Below, piece by piece: positions 43,147 to 53,324 of a DNA stretch of 64,000 nucleotides (position 1 is the first letter of the stretch; each line of letters starts with the position of its first letter). This DNA comes from Asterochloris sp. CNOR1 (lineage: Eukaryota > Chlorophyta > Trebouxiophyceae > Trebouxiales > Trebouxiaceae), in contig OZ017746.1 of the NCBI GenBank assembly GCA_963969365.1, positions 3,658,001 through 3,722,000 on the forward strand, in the 5' to 3' direction. The notes below the pieces were generated by a model that had not been told where the DNA came from, ran no database searches, and saw only the letters and a list, made by a program, of their open reading frames with translations. Position numbers and translations under genes: made by a program.

Positions 43147-45239
43147 TTATGCTGCTGTGCAGCGGCGCGGCGGCGCAAACGCCGAGTGCGCCGAGGGTAC
43201 AAAGGTGCTGCTGAGGTGGTGCCTGCTGAGCTCCGGGCGACTGTCGCCACTGGAGGCCGCCCCTCCGGCAGCTGTGGCCTGACCTGCCTGCTCCTGGCTG
43301 ATCGTGCGGCCGTCACCGCTGCCCACGCTGGTGCTAGGGCCTGCGAGGCTGGGGGAGGCAGCGCCGAGGCTCTCGCCGAGCGGGTGCACGCTCCCCGGAC
43401 GGGCACGGTAGGCCCGGGGCCGACACACAGGCGTGGCCAGGGCTTGAGGGGGCAGCGGGGCTGCTGCAGACGATGGCAGCGCCTGGCTGTCATGGCTCCC
43501 GCTGGAGCTGCTCATGAGCTGGGCATCGCGCCAGCTGCTGCTAGTGCTGTTGGTCGAGGTGTCTGCAGGGGCACCAAGGCTGAGGTGGTATGCTTGATGT
43601 TCAGAGCACATTTGGCACTCCCATCAGCAAAGGCTGCTGCTGAAGGGACCAAAGCCATGCAGTGATCTGCTGTCCACTTCCCCAGTTCAGCGTGCGAGCC
43701 TGTGGATGCAGGGTGCAGAAGGCTCCTGAGCGCAGTCCAACACAGTAAGGCCTGCTGCTGAGGTAGCAAGCTTTTCTAGTTGCAGCCTAGCACAGTGGGA
43801 CAGGCACAGCCCCCTGAGACAGGTCCACATAGTGCCAGGCGCTCAAAGAGCAAGCAGGTAGGCCCCACCTGAGCCACTAGCCTCGCCTGACAGCCCCTGC
43901 TCCAGGGCGCCAGCCTTTCCAGCTGTGGGCACCTGGCATTGACCGCCGTGCATGGCCCCCTGACCAGGCAGGGATGCCATGCTCCCTGGTACCCAGGGCA
44001 CCCCAGGGGACGGCACTGCCTGAGCGACCGCACGCGGGCGCCCCCGTGGGGCAGTCTGCCAGCCGCCGGTGTCCCCAGGGACTTGCAGGCGCTCCTCGAT
44101 GGCTGAGAAACGAGAGCGGCGCTTGGTCACGCCCTTTTGCCGCAGATGGTACTTCTGGGCATGGGAGGCCACCTGCAGATGGAGTAGGCAAGTTCAGGCA
44201 TCCTGGGAAAGTGTGCTCAGGCAGCAGTGCACAGAGTGTGGGGTATGAGCTTGTCTGCAGGTCAGCATGGGCGGCAGCCACTGGGATTCATGCATGCCAA
44301 GATGGCAATCCCATCATACCACACACTGTGCAGCTCAGGCGCGCACAAGCGCAGGATGACTCATCATGGTCCTACTTGCTCCAGGAGGATCATAAGATCA
44401 GAGCAGCCAGGTGCATGAAGCCTGTGCTGACCTTTGCCCATTTTAGGCCCTTGCAACGGCCCAAGCTGAAAGATCAGACGCAACCAGAGGTGCGCAGATC
44501 AACCCTCTTGATGGTCTCGCAGACAGTGGCTTAGGCCATGGGCCACACCCACCCAGATTTGCTGATCCGCAGCAAGCTGGACCTGTGCTCCAACAGGCCT
44601 CATATCAGAGCGACCAGCCAATGGCTGCCTGTGCTGGGAGCATGCAAGGCAGAAACAAACCCCCTGCCAACTCTCAAACTTGCCACCCTCTGCCTGCCAC
44701 ACTTGTGATCTGCACAGAAACCAGCACGACATGTGCAGTCACAAAAGCTCAGAATGCTTAAGGCAATCTTGCGACATCTGCCACCTTGCCGCCGGAAAGA
44801 GTTGAGGCGCGCACCACACCTGTGTGGGGCTCCTGGTCTTGACAAAACACTGCGAGATCCCCCTCCAGTTGCCCCTGCCCAGCCCCTCCAGTCCCCGCAA
44901 AAAGGCAACATGCTCCTCCTCAGTCCAGGGTTGACCTGCAAGACATTGACAGACTTCACCTTCGTATCATCATCACAACGGGGAACATCAGGCACAGGTC
45001 TCCCAGGCTGAGCCAGGCCCATGTTGATGAAAAATGGCACACAACTCTGGTAAGTTGAGTGCGGGACGCTTGCTGAGTGGGACACTGAGAGGAGTGATGC
45101 AGCCTCAGCTGCTGTCTGCAATCCTGCTGGCCTCACCTTTATTCTTCAGGCTGGAGGACTGCTGCACAACGCGCTGCTTGGCGTTTGACACCTCCTCCAG
45201 CTTCAAACGAGGTGGCAGAGTGAAGCCTGCCTGCTCCAT
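43147..45239 (-). CDS. SHAQKY-class MYB-related transcription factor
   Basis: The start ATG at 45239-45237 gives MEQAGFTLPPRLKLEEVSNA, then a splice to GQPWTEEEHVAFLRGLEGLG with RGNWRGISQCFVKTRSPTQ (about 44940-44820). The next exon continues VASHAQKYHLRQKG and VTKRRSRFSAIEERL. Together they form one MYB repeat with the SHAQKY signature of the plant 1R-MYB (REVEILLE/DIV-like) group, which binds GATA-box or I-box type sites in light and circadian regulation. The rest of that exon is Pro/Gly-rich and the final exon is a Ser/Ala/Pro-rich tail (DTSTNSTSSSWRDAQLMSSS), typical of disordered activation or repression regions, ending at TAA. The splice phases of all three junctions agree. The target genes are unknown. 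Confidence 0.85.
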
Positions 45240-45479
45240 GACAGCAGGAGCCCTACAAACAGGGGCGAAGTCAGGCAAGGCATGTCAAGTGAAGAGGTGG
45301 CGTGTCCTCATAAGGTCCGAAAGCCGGCTCTTACGGAGGCCAACAGCACAGAAAGAGCACAGCACTGCAGCACTTGCCTGTCAGGCTTCTGCCGTGGTGG
45401 CCTTGCTGCCCCGTGTGCAACTTTCCAGGATTCGACTTGCAGTCCGGGTTACAAAGCCAACTCAGGGCCCTGAAGGCCT

Positions 45480-46948
45480 TCATTGAGGCAGCTCCCAATT
45501 GAAGGGGTCTTTGCCTTTCTGCTGCTGGGGTCTCCGCCTGCCAAAATTGAGCTTGGCTTTGCTGCTTGCTGCCAGGTCAGGCTTGACGTAGTTCTTTGGG
45601 CGCCGCTCATCCTCCCTCCGCTTCTGCGCAAACCACTCCACTATGCGCTGATAACCAGCACCCTTGTGAAGCTCAAGGACCTCTCGAATCTTGTCTGACG
45701 AGGGGTATGGATCCTCCTCAAAGATCCTGTCAAGCGTGTCCTCCAAGCTCCTGCTCATCCGCTTCTTGTTGAAGTCCCCTCCCAGCCGCTGCCGGTCTGC
45801 GCATGAGTCACAGCGGCATTGGAGGCATTTGAGGCAGATGTTGTATGCTGATGCTCCTGGGCGCCACAGCAGGGGGCATCCCAAGCTGTTTTGGTGCACA
45901 ACGGCCAAACAGGACCTCCATCATATGTACTGACCCACCACCAGCCCCTATGCCTGCCCATGACCCATCATTGACAAAGCTTGCTTCTGACAGAGGCTCC
46001 TGACACAGACAGTGTTGTGGATAAGCCAACATATGTAGGCATGGACTCTCTGCCTGCCTGCTGGGCAATCAAAGATGGCATACCACAACAAGGCACTGTA
46101 CCTGCAAAGGGCAGGCGTGGCTGCACCCGCTTGGGCTGCCGGCTTCGTCGCGATGCAGGGGCGTCCTCATCCTGACTCGAAGCGCCACTGCTGTCAGCTG
46201 CAGCGACATCCTGCTGTGCAGCGCCTGCCGCCAGACCTGACATGGAACGGTCAGGCTGTTGCTCAAACGCTACCCGGGCCTTGCGCGCCTGCTCCATTGC
46301 TGGTCTGCAACACACAAGGCCCGGATCCGCATGGCTTGCACGTCCGGCGCCAGGCTTGCCATATGCCTGGGGAAGGCACTCCTGGCAGGTTGCAGGCAGC
46401 TCGCTGCCTTCTCAAACTCCAAGCACAGCTGCAGGTGCCTCTCAGGGCAGCGCCTTACGCTAGGGGCCGTGTCTCAAACTTCAACAGATGGCCCTCAGAT
46501 CGCGCAACCTGCAGGCCGCTCACCTGTTTTCGGGCCTGCTAGCAAAGTCCTTGATGAATTGCAGGACTTCCTCACGTGGCAGGGCCAGCTCCTGGGCGAT
46601 CTTCTGGATCTTGACGCGGCGCCTGCCCTGGGCTGATGCTTCAGTCAAGATCTCAAGTTGGTGTGGACTGAACTTGCCTACATGACGGCTGTCTCGCTGC
46701 ACCTGCATCAGCAAGCAGCAGCTTGATGACACTTGAATGCAAAGGCATGACACAAACCACAGACAACAGCACCAGCAACTGCAGTGTCTGCTCACATCTT
46801 CCTCCAGAGTTGAGGCCAAATCCTCGAGCCACTGCTCACGCTGCTGTGGCCTGGCCTGCTGCACTGCAATACTGTGAACCTGTACGCCAGACAGTGTTGT
46901 CAGCCGTCTCTGGACTGCATAGTTGTATAGACAGCCATGAGCAGGCAT
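45480..46948 (-). CDS. Homeodomain-like protein with two helical DNA-binding-type modules
   Basis: The last exon (about 45794-45480) reads KRMSRSLEDTLDRIFEEDPY, PSSDKIREVLELHKGAGYQR and IVEWFAQKRREDERRP, a homeodomain-like third helix (WFxxKRR) with a basic tail, ending ELPQ and TGA. An upstream exon (about 46708-46525) has GKFSPHQLEILTEASAQGRR, VKIQKIAQELALPREEVLQF and IKDFASRPE, which has the same three-helix spacing and may be a second divergent copy. Between them is an acidic/Ser linker (MSGLAAGAAQQDVAAADSSG) and a basic patch (RRSRQPKRVQPRLPF). The N-terminal exon reads VHSIAVQQARPQQREQWLED. The start codon is uncertain: the first Met in frame is at 46948. Splice phases are consistent. 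It is probably a nuclear regulator; the plant OCP3-type homeodomain proteins are a possible relative, which I could not confirm. Confidence 0.65.
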
Positions 46949-47182
46949 ACTGTTTCACTACTGCTGACCGTGTCCTGGGAGGCTGCTGTGATGGTTTTGC
47001 CTGCTGATTTTGTCCAGTGAGGCCGCAGCAGCCGGGCAGCACTATGCCTACAACAGGGAAGCATGCCAGAAGAGGGTGCATGCAGATTAGTGCTCTGCAT
47101 CTGTCGCCTGGGCTGGGACGCGAGCTGAGACTTGGTCTCAAGACAGAAAGTGGCCCATGGTGTTGTGTTGGGCTGTGCAAGC

Positions 47183-49259
47183 ATGCCGTCCAGCATCAGC
47201 TCCATCACCTCTGGGGACAGCGAGCTGGCAGTCCCCATCTTCAGCTCGGGCAAATTTGAGGATGATGAGCTAGATTCCGCCTGCTTTGCAGAGCTGTCCA
47301 TCAGCCTGCAGGTGAAGGAGCCAGCTGCAGGCACTCCACCGCCCCAGCATGTTCTTCGTCAGGGCAGCCACACAGAGGCAATGCGGCATGATCCAGGACA
47401 GGAACTTGCCATCTTTCAGCAGCGTGCACAGCAGGTGAGCCCCTCAGCTGAGGTGCCTGCGTCCTGGCTTGCTTGCTGCCTGCAGCTAGGCGACTTGGCC
47501 TGCACCTGGGCATTGCAGGCCAGTCAGGAGGAGCAGGAGCGCGCAGATGCAGCTGTGGCAGCATTCATGTTTGGAGTCTCCGAGCAGGCTGACAGGCAGG
47601 CTGTCTCCCTGCAGCCTCCAGAGGCTGCCAGCAGCAGCACTGCACACGGGGATGTTGTGGCTCCAGACGACATCTTAGCTCAGATGGACACTCCCTCCAG
47701 GAAGCAGGCAGCCAGGGGTCAGGGATGTGTGCACCAGTCCAATGCCAGCATTGTGGACTGGCCTGGCAATCCAGGTGTGGACTGCAGGGCGTTGCACACA
47801 CGCAATGCCCTGCGCCAGTACACGCCTGCTGCCTGGGCCCTGTCCACTGTGCGTTGTCTGAGGCACTTCAGTTTGGTTGCTGCACCGGCCGCTTCCTGCC
47901 TGGCAGCCTACTGGCCAGAGCCTGAGCGGGTGCTGGTCACAAAGCACAGTCAGGCCTCCAGCAATGTTCTGCAGTCTGCTGACATGTCTGCAACCTGATC
48001 GTGCCCACACTGGAATCCACTTTAGCTGCAAGCCAGGCACCCCCATCCGCTGCAGAGGTGGGCCCCCAGCAGCTGGCAGAGGTGGAGCAGCACTTTGACG
48101 CTGAGACGGCAGCCGGCGACCAAGGGCCCCCAGCAAAGAGGCAGGGCTCAGGCTCGCAGGTGCAGCTGGAGCGGGTGCTGTGGGGGGTGGACGTGGATGA
48201 TCTGCTACAGCGGCTGGCCACAGGGAGATCGGATTATGACCCCTCACAGCACATCAGGTGTGGCACAGCATCACAGAGAACATGTTTGTGCAAGAGTGCT
48301 GGCAGCGGTGGGAGGGCTGCAAAACTTGCTTTGAGGACACACAACGCTACTTCTGGGACAGCCTGCTGTACGCCCGCACTGTGCAGACCCCTGGCCTTTG
48401 CTGCAGCAGCAGCATGGTTGTGCTTGTTTCTTGGGCACTTGAATGCTCAGATGCGCTGCTCAGGTGCAGCTGTGGCAAGCGCACGGCCTGCAGGAGCAGC
48501 CTTAGTGGTGCTGGGGTTTCTTTGAGTCTGCAATGAACTGCCCTGTGTCATTCAAGCACAGCTCAGACCCTATACTGAAGCGTCTGGGCTTTCTGTGGTG
48601 GCGCCGGTTGCTGAGGGCAGCCCTCCTGAATCTGGCAGTGAGCCATCCCTCCCAGGTGTAGCACAGCTTCTGCGCCAAGGCATGTCGTTGTGCCTGCAGT
48701 GGCCTGCCACCTGCGGACTCGCTTTTCACAGACAGCGAGGATGAGGAGGAGCAGCCTGCACTGCCAGCCTGCAGCCCCTCTGCTAGCCGGCTCATCAGCA
48801 CTTGTGAGCCAAATGGGAGGCGCAGCGGCATGGCTGGCAGCCGGCAGCGTCTGCAGACAGGCAGCTCAGTGCGCGGCAGCAAGGCGCAGAGGCACCTGGC
48901 GGGGCTAGGCAGCTTGAAGCCTGCCCAGAAGGATCGGCGTCTCAAGTCTCCTGCAAAACTGCAGCCTCTGGAGCACAGGCCAGCTCTGGTGCAGATGCAG
49001 CCGGTGATGGATGCAGCAGGGCAGTTGTCGCCACCTCCGTTCAGGAAGGCAAGTCCGTGGCTTGTGCACTTGGTTTGGTGTCAGCCAGGAGCTGCAAAGA
49101 TCTTCCTGGGCAAGTCAAGGCGTCTGACTGCACACCTGTGCCCTGCAGATGCCAGGGCTGCAGCGCTTTGAGCAGCATGCAGGCAGCTCCAGCAGTGATG
49201 AGGAGCAGGATGCAGAGTTCTGGGCAGCAGTCCGTCTGCGCCACAAGCTGCAGAAGTGA
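47183..49259 (+). CDS. Unknown acidic protein with Trp-rich segment; possible frame break
   Basis: The first exon from ATG 47183 reads MPSSISSITSGDSELAVPIF then SSGKFEDDELDSACFAELSI, ending at the donor after RAQQ. The next gives ALQASQEEQERADAAVAAFM with FGVSEQADRQ and PDDILAQMDTPSRKQA. A third (about 48000-48255) contains QQLAEVEQHFDAETAAGDQG and VLWGVDVDDLLQRLATGRSD. Directly after it a different frame holds a convincing aromatic segment, VWHSITENMFVQECWQRWEG with DTQRYFWDSLLYARTVQ; I see no normal intron to connect them. The last two exons are acidic and then basic (DSLFTDSEDEEEQPALPACS; KPAQKDRRLKSPAKLQPLEH). They are joined by a GC-AG intron (49049-49148) and end DAEFWAAVRLRHKLQK, TGA 49257-49259. 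Family unknown; the composition suggests a nuclear or regulatory protein. Confidence 0.5.
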
Positions 49260-49595
49260 ATTGTGCTTGTCTGTTACACACAGCTGACGTTTCAACAGAG
49301 ATACACACAAGCAACTGCCGCACCATAGGTTGGGTGCCTACCAGGCAGGAGACTGCTATACCACATGTAGGTGGCATGAGCAGAAAGGCTGTACAAAAAC
49401 AGTGGCCCTCAACACCAGAACGAACTTTTCAGCAAAAAGCCTGCACAGCTTGTCAGGCGATACAACATTCCAGAAAGGTTGGGAAGGCCGTATGATACAG
49501 GACTGCAAAGGACCTCTTCCAAGTGGGTGTAAAGGGCGTGCGTGCTTGGTGGGAGCCTGTGGTGCAAGTCCCAGGATGGTGCGACCAAAGAGGGT
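49260..49595. other. Convergent intergenic region
   Basis: 336 bp between opposing stop codons. No supported exon, RNA or repeat; it should contain both 3' UTRs. Confidence 0.5.
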
Positions 49596-52438
49596 CTATA
49601 TGTCAAGTGCCTGAGGCTGTGCCTCCTCAGCTGGGGAAGTGGTGAGCTCACGGAGCTCATCTCTTAGGCGCGCAGCCTCCTGCAGAGCATGCATAAGCGC
49701 ATCTTGGCGCTGGCAGATCAGTGCAAGCACCTGGAGGCCCTGGCAGCCCCAGCAGAGCAGTCCAGCTACAGCCCAAGCAAGCAGAGTGGCAGACGCAGGA
49801 CAGCAGCATCCAACACAGTGGGAAGTCCGCTGCTGCAGCTGAGAGGGCTTGCCTCAAAACGCCTGTCCTCCAGGGCAGTCTCAATGGCAACAACCAGGCT
49901 GAGCGTCCTGTCGCTGCTCAGCATCTTCTCAATGTGCTGCTGCAGCCTACAGACATAGATGGGCACCTTTCAACTACATGCAGCAATCAGCTTCCTGTAG
50001 GAAGATGTGGTACACTTTCGCAGGCTGAAAATGCAAGCAGAGCTCGCTTGTTGCTCACGCTGAACATGCACCTTATGCATCCACAAGCAGACTGCTTCCC
50101 AGCCCAGCAGCTGCAGGCTCACACCACAGCAGCCCAGCAAAGCACTTAGCATGAGCTCAGCCAGCTGCAAGACCTTTGTAATGTCGGCTGAAGTCTCAAG
50201 GCCACAGCACGTGCAGCCGGCTGCCACAGTACCTCCAGGCTGAGACCTCACCTGCGAGCATCCTCATAGCGCTCCTCAGCCACAGCCAGTCCCATCTGCA
50301 GCTTGTACAGCACGGTGGGGTCGGGGTGGCGGTTCAGTTCCTGCCGGCAGGTCCTCACAATGTCGCCCTGCAGCTCAGGGGGAGTGCGCACCGCCGAGGG
50401 TGGAGCTGCCATCTTGGCCGCAATGTGGCGGTTGACGTACATGGGCGCGCCGCAGCGCAGTGCGACATTGACGGCGTCTGCAGCACAGATGAGCCCTCTG
50501 TCAGGCTTAGAGCTGTCCATGGCCTGTATGGACGGCAGCGTCCACAGCACAGGTGAACAACCTGTGGATATCATCTGTAGAGTAGTGCATGCTGTCTGGG
50601 TGCCTCGGAGTAGGTGCCCCCCGTACTTTGGTGCACTTGCAAAACCCCCAGACATGTCGCAAGCGTGCAAATTGGAGCTGAGAAGCGCGAAGGCAGCTTC
50701 CACAAGCGCCTGCAGGCAAGTGTTCACGATGCAGGGGCAATACAGACTAGGGCTACCGATTGCGAAGCTGGAATGCCCCGCTGTGGCATGGACAGCTGGC
50801 TTCAGCTGTCCTGTACAGCTCGACTGGTGAGGTGCAGCGGAGAACTGCTAATGGCTGATCTTCGTTGCGGCTGGGTTGCCCCTGCCTGAGCATTGTGAGA
50901 TGATGATGCCTGTCTCCAAAGACAGCTCCAGGCCGTCACGGCCCCAAGGAGGGCTCAGAGGGACTGCTGGCGGGCACCGCTCACCTGAGGGGCGGGAGTC
51001 CACCTGCACCTCCTGGAAGGCGGGGTCCCCCCTGCCGACTGCGCGGGCCAGGTGGATGGCTGCGTGGTAGGTGTTGCTCACCAGGGTCGTCACGCAGACC
51101 TTGGTGACCTGCGCAGAAGGCTGGGAAGTCGACAGCTTGCACAGAAAGCTCAGCAGCGGCCCCGGAGGAGCTGGCGCCAGCAATGGATGTGCTCCCAGAT
51201 TATGCAGGCAGCTCTGATTTGGCAGCTGTGGGCAGCTCTGGTGTGCAAGAGTGACACCAGCGGAGGCCATGATGCAGGCCATGATGCCCTGATTAGGTGC
51301 ATGCAGCGATGGTATCAGGCAGTGGCACCACGCCTGGTGGTTTGGTATGTTGATGCTACCTCTGACAGGCGCAGCTCCTGCTTTCTGTGGGTGAGCAGCG
51401 AGCTACCAACTCTGAGCAGAGAGCTCCTCGCTCTCTGTACGGCTGCACATGTCCCACAAGCTCTTTGCAGAGCTGCACAGGCAGGCACTTCAAGCTCACC
51501 CTGAAACCCAGTGCCTCCACTGTGTTCAGCCATGTGTCATGCGTCATGGGCCGTGACTGCAGGGCAAGAGAGATTCAGTGGGCAATGCAGAGGCGCTGGA
51601 GTGCAGCAGCCAAAAGTCTGCAGCACTGACACACTTCACAGGCAGGGAGGTGCTGAGGGCTCACCGGGGGCTTGCCCTGCATGGTCCCATGCATATGTTG
51701 CGTCAAAGCATTGCAGTCAGCGTCGCCTGCAACATAAGTCAGAACCAGCCTCTCGCCCTCTTCTCATTCTCTTTTGAGATCTTGCCAGTTATGCACGCAG
51801 CATGGTTTGCACCAAGCTGGGTCGCGCAGGGCAGCACACAACTGAGGGAAAAGCAATGTCAAAGCCACAGGGTCATATTTGAGCGGGAGAACTCACCAAT
51901 GAAAACAGTCATCAGGCTGCCCTTGCCATCGTCCACTTGCAGCAGCATCTGCATCATGCCCTCCTTCCCTCTGCTGATCACTGTGGCAGGGCAGTGTCAA
52001 GGGTTTGGGGCCAGGCATCACAATGGCAGTGTGTGCGTGGTGCGCAAGCATGAATGGGTCACCAGTGCCAAGCAGCAGCTGTGCGCACCTTCGTGTACGC
52101 GGCACTCCCAGTACTCGCTGAGCTCGAAGTTGGACGAGGAGAAGCTGCAACATGGCAGAGATCAAAATCATTCAGGGAACACATGGTCAAGATGGGCAGT
52201 TTGGGGTGGCCATGCTGCACCAGGGGCAGCGCCCCGTTCTAGGGGGCTGCCAGGGCCATAGGCCAGGCTCTGACATGAGCATATGGTCATCAGCTTACTT
52301 TCCCCAGCTGCTCGAGGGTGATGCCTTGCGAATTACGGATGCCGCCCTCCTTGGCTGGCTGAAGGAGGGGGACCTCTTTGGCACGCTCCTTGGTTGGGAA
52401 AAGGCTGGCGAGGGAGCCATTGCACGAACCCCTGACAT
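49596..52438 (-). CDS. Bifunctional nuclease (BFN/DUF151, BBD-like) with C-terminal UVR motif, plastid-targeted
   Basis: The start ATG at 52438-52436 gives a Ser/Pro/Arg-rich leader (MSGVRAMAPSPAFSQPRSVP, then RRAASVIRKASPSSSWG), typical of a chloroplast transit peptide. The nuclease-fold domain follows over several exons: FELSEYWECRVHE, VISRGKEGMMQMLLQVDDGK, DADCNALTQHMHGTMQGKPP, SRPMTHDTWLNTVEALGFR, VTKVCVTTLVSNTYHAAIHL with ARAVGRGDPAFQEVQVDSRP, and DAVNVALRCGAPMYVNRHIA. After a linker come LYKLQMGLAVAEERYEDARR and QQHIEKMLSSDRTLSLVVAI. A split UVR motif then reads EDRRFEEAARLRDELRELT, with its intron starting GC at 49852. It ends ALDI, TAG 49598-49596. Arabidopsis BBD proteins of this architecture have reported RNase and DNase activity; the plastid location here is inferred. 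Confidence 0.85.
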
Positions 52439-53324
52439 GGCCTCCCGGCAGAAGCACTGTGTCTGCATGGTAACGGGACCCAGAGGGCAACTCAGTCAAG
52501 CTGGTGTAGCTTTCAAATTGACTGGAAGGGAAGTAGACCAATTTTGCCATGTCACACCAGATCTTGCAGCATCTTGCATGCTGGCAGTTCCAACACGTTG
52601 AAGCACCTGGCAGCAATCAGCCTTGATGGCATCATGAAGCTCATTCCGTTGGCTTTGAGCTTCCAGAATCCAGCAGTGCCTGGACGGATGCACTGGAGCT
52701 TTTCAGTAAACACAAGCTTCATCAGGTTGGCCTCCAGGTCTCCGCTGCGTCAGGAATGCATGGTATGATGCTGACTGCCCATGTGTGATGCAGGCAGCAG
52801 TCAGATGGCCTGGTGCTGTGCTGGGCCAATGGTGCTCGGCCAGAAGCTGTGCTTCAGCACGGCCAGGGCCACAACAAAACAGCAGCAGCGCAGTGCTGCC
52901 TGTGCTGACATCCATCAGCAGCTGTTTTTCATTAGGTAGTGCTACATGCATGGAAATCAGGGCCTCTGTTAGCTCCCTGATTAGCTCCCCCGGCAGGCCT
53001 TTGGCCAGCTTGGCTGTGCCTCTCTGGGCCTGGCCCCGCCAGACTTCAGTCGGAATGTGCCCATCATCTCTAGGGCAGGCCTGCACGTCCCTACTCCACA
53101 GAACCTGGCAAACGCATGGTGCAGACCAGGACGGCCTGGAAGCCAGGTGCAGCTAGCGCTGCCAGCTGATAGGGCCCTAGATAGCCAAGCAGAGCATTAT
53201 CAATTCCTAGAGCGTCAGATTTTGAGGGAACATCTTGCCAGAGCAGTCCGGAGGGGCTGCCTCAGGGCCTGTTTGATGTAGCATGACGGCGCTCAGGGAG
53301 GCCCGCACCTGATACCGGGTGAAT
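52439..53324. other. Spacer between the nuclease gene and the LINE cluster
   Basis: 886 bp with no gene I can support. A minus-strand open stretch (52703-53086; includes RGTAKLAKGLPGELIRELTE) is protein-like but joins nothing. Another minus-strand Met-led stretch near 52660-52590 (MMPSRLIAARCFNVLELPAC) could be an alternative leader exon of the nuclease gene. The nuclease promoter lies here. The right edge meets the trinucleotide tail of the LINE. Confidence 0.35.

Noticed and set aside
43186-43665. Plus-strand open frame over the MYB tail
   Set aside because: Low-complexity Ala/Gly/Arg antisense of the Ser-rich tail exon, without homologous look.
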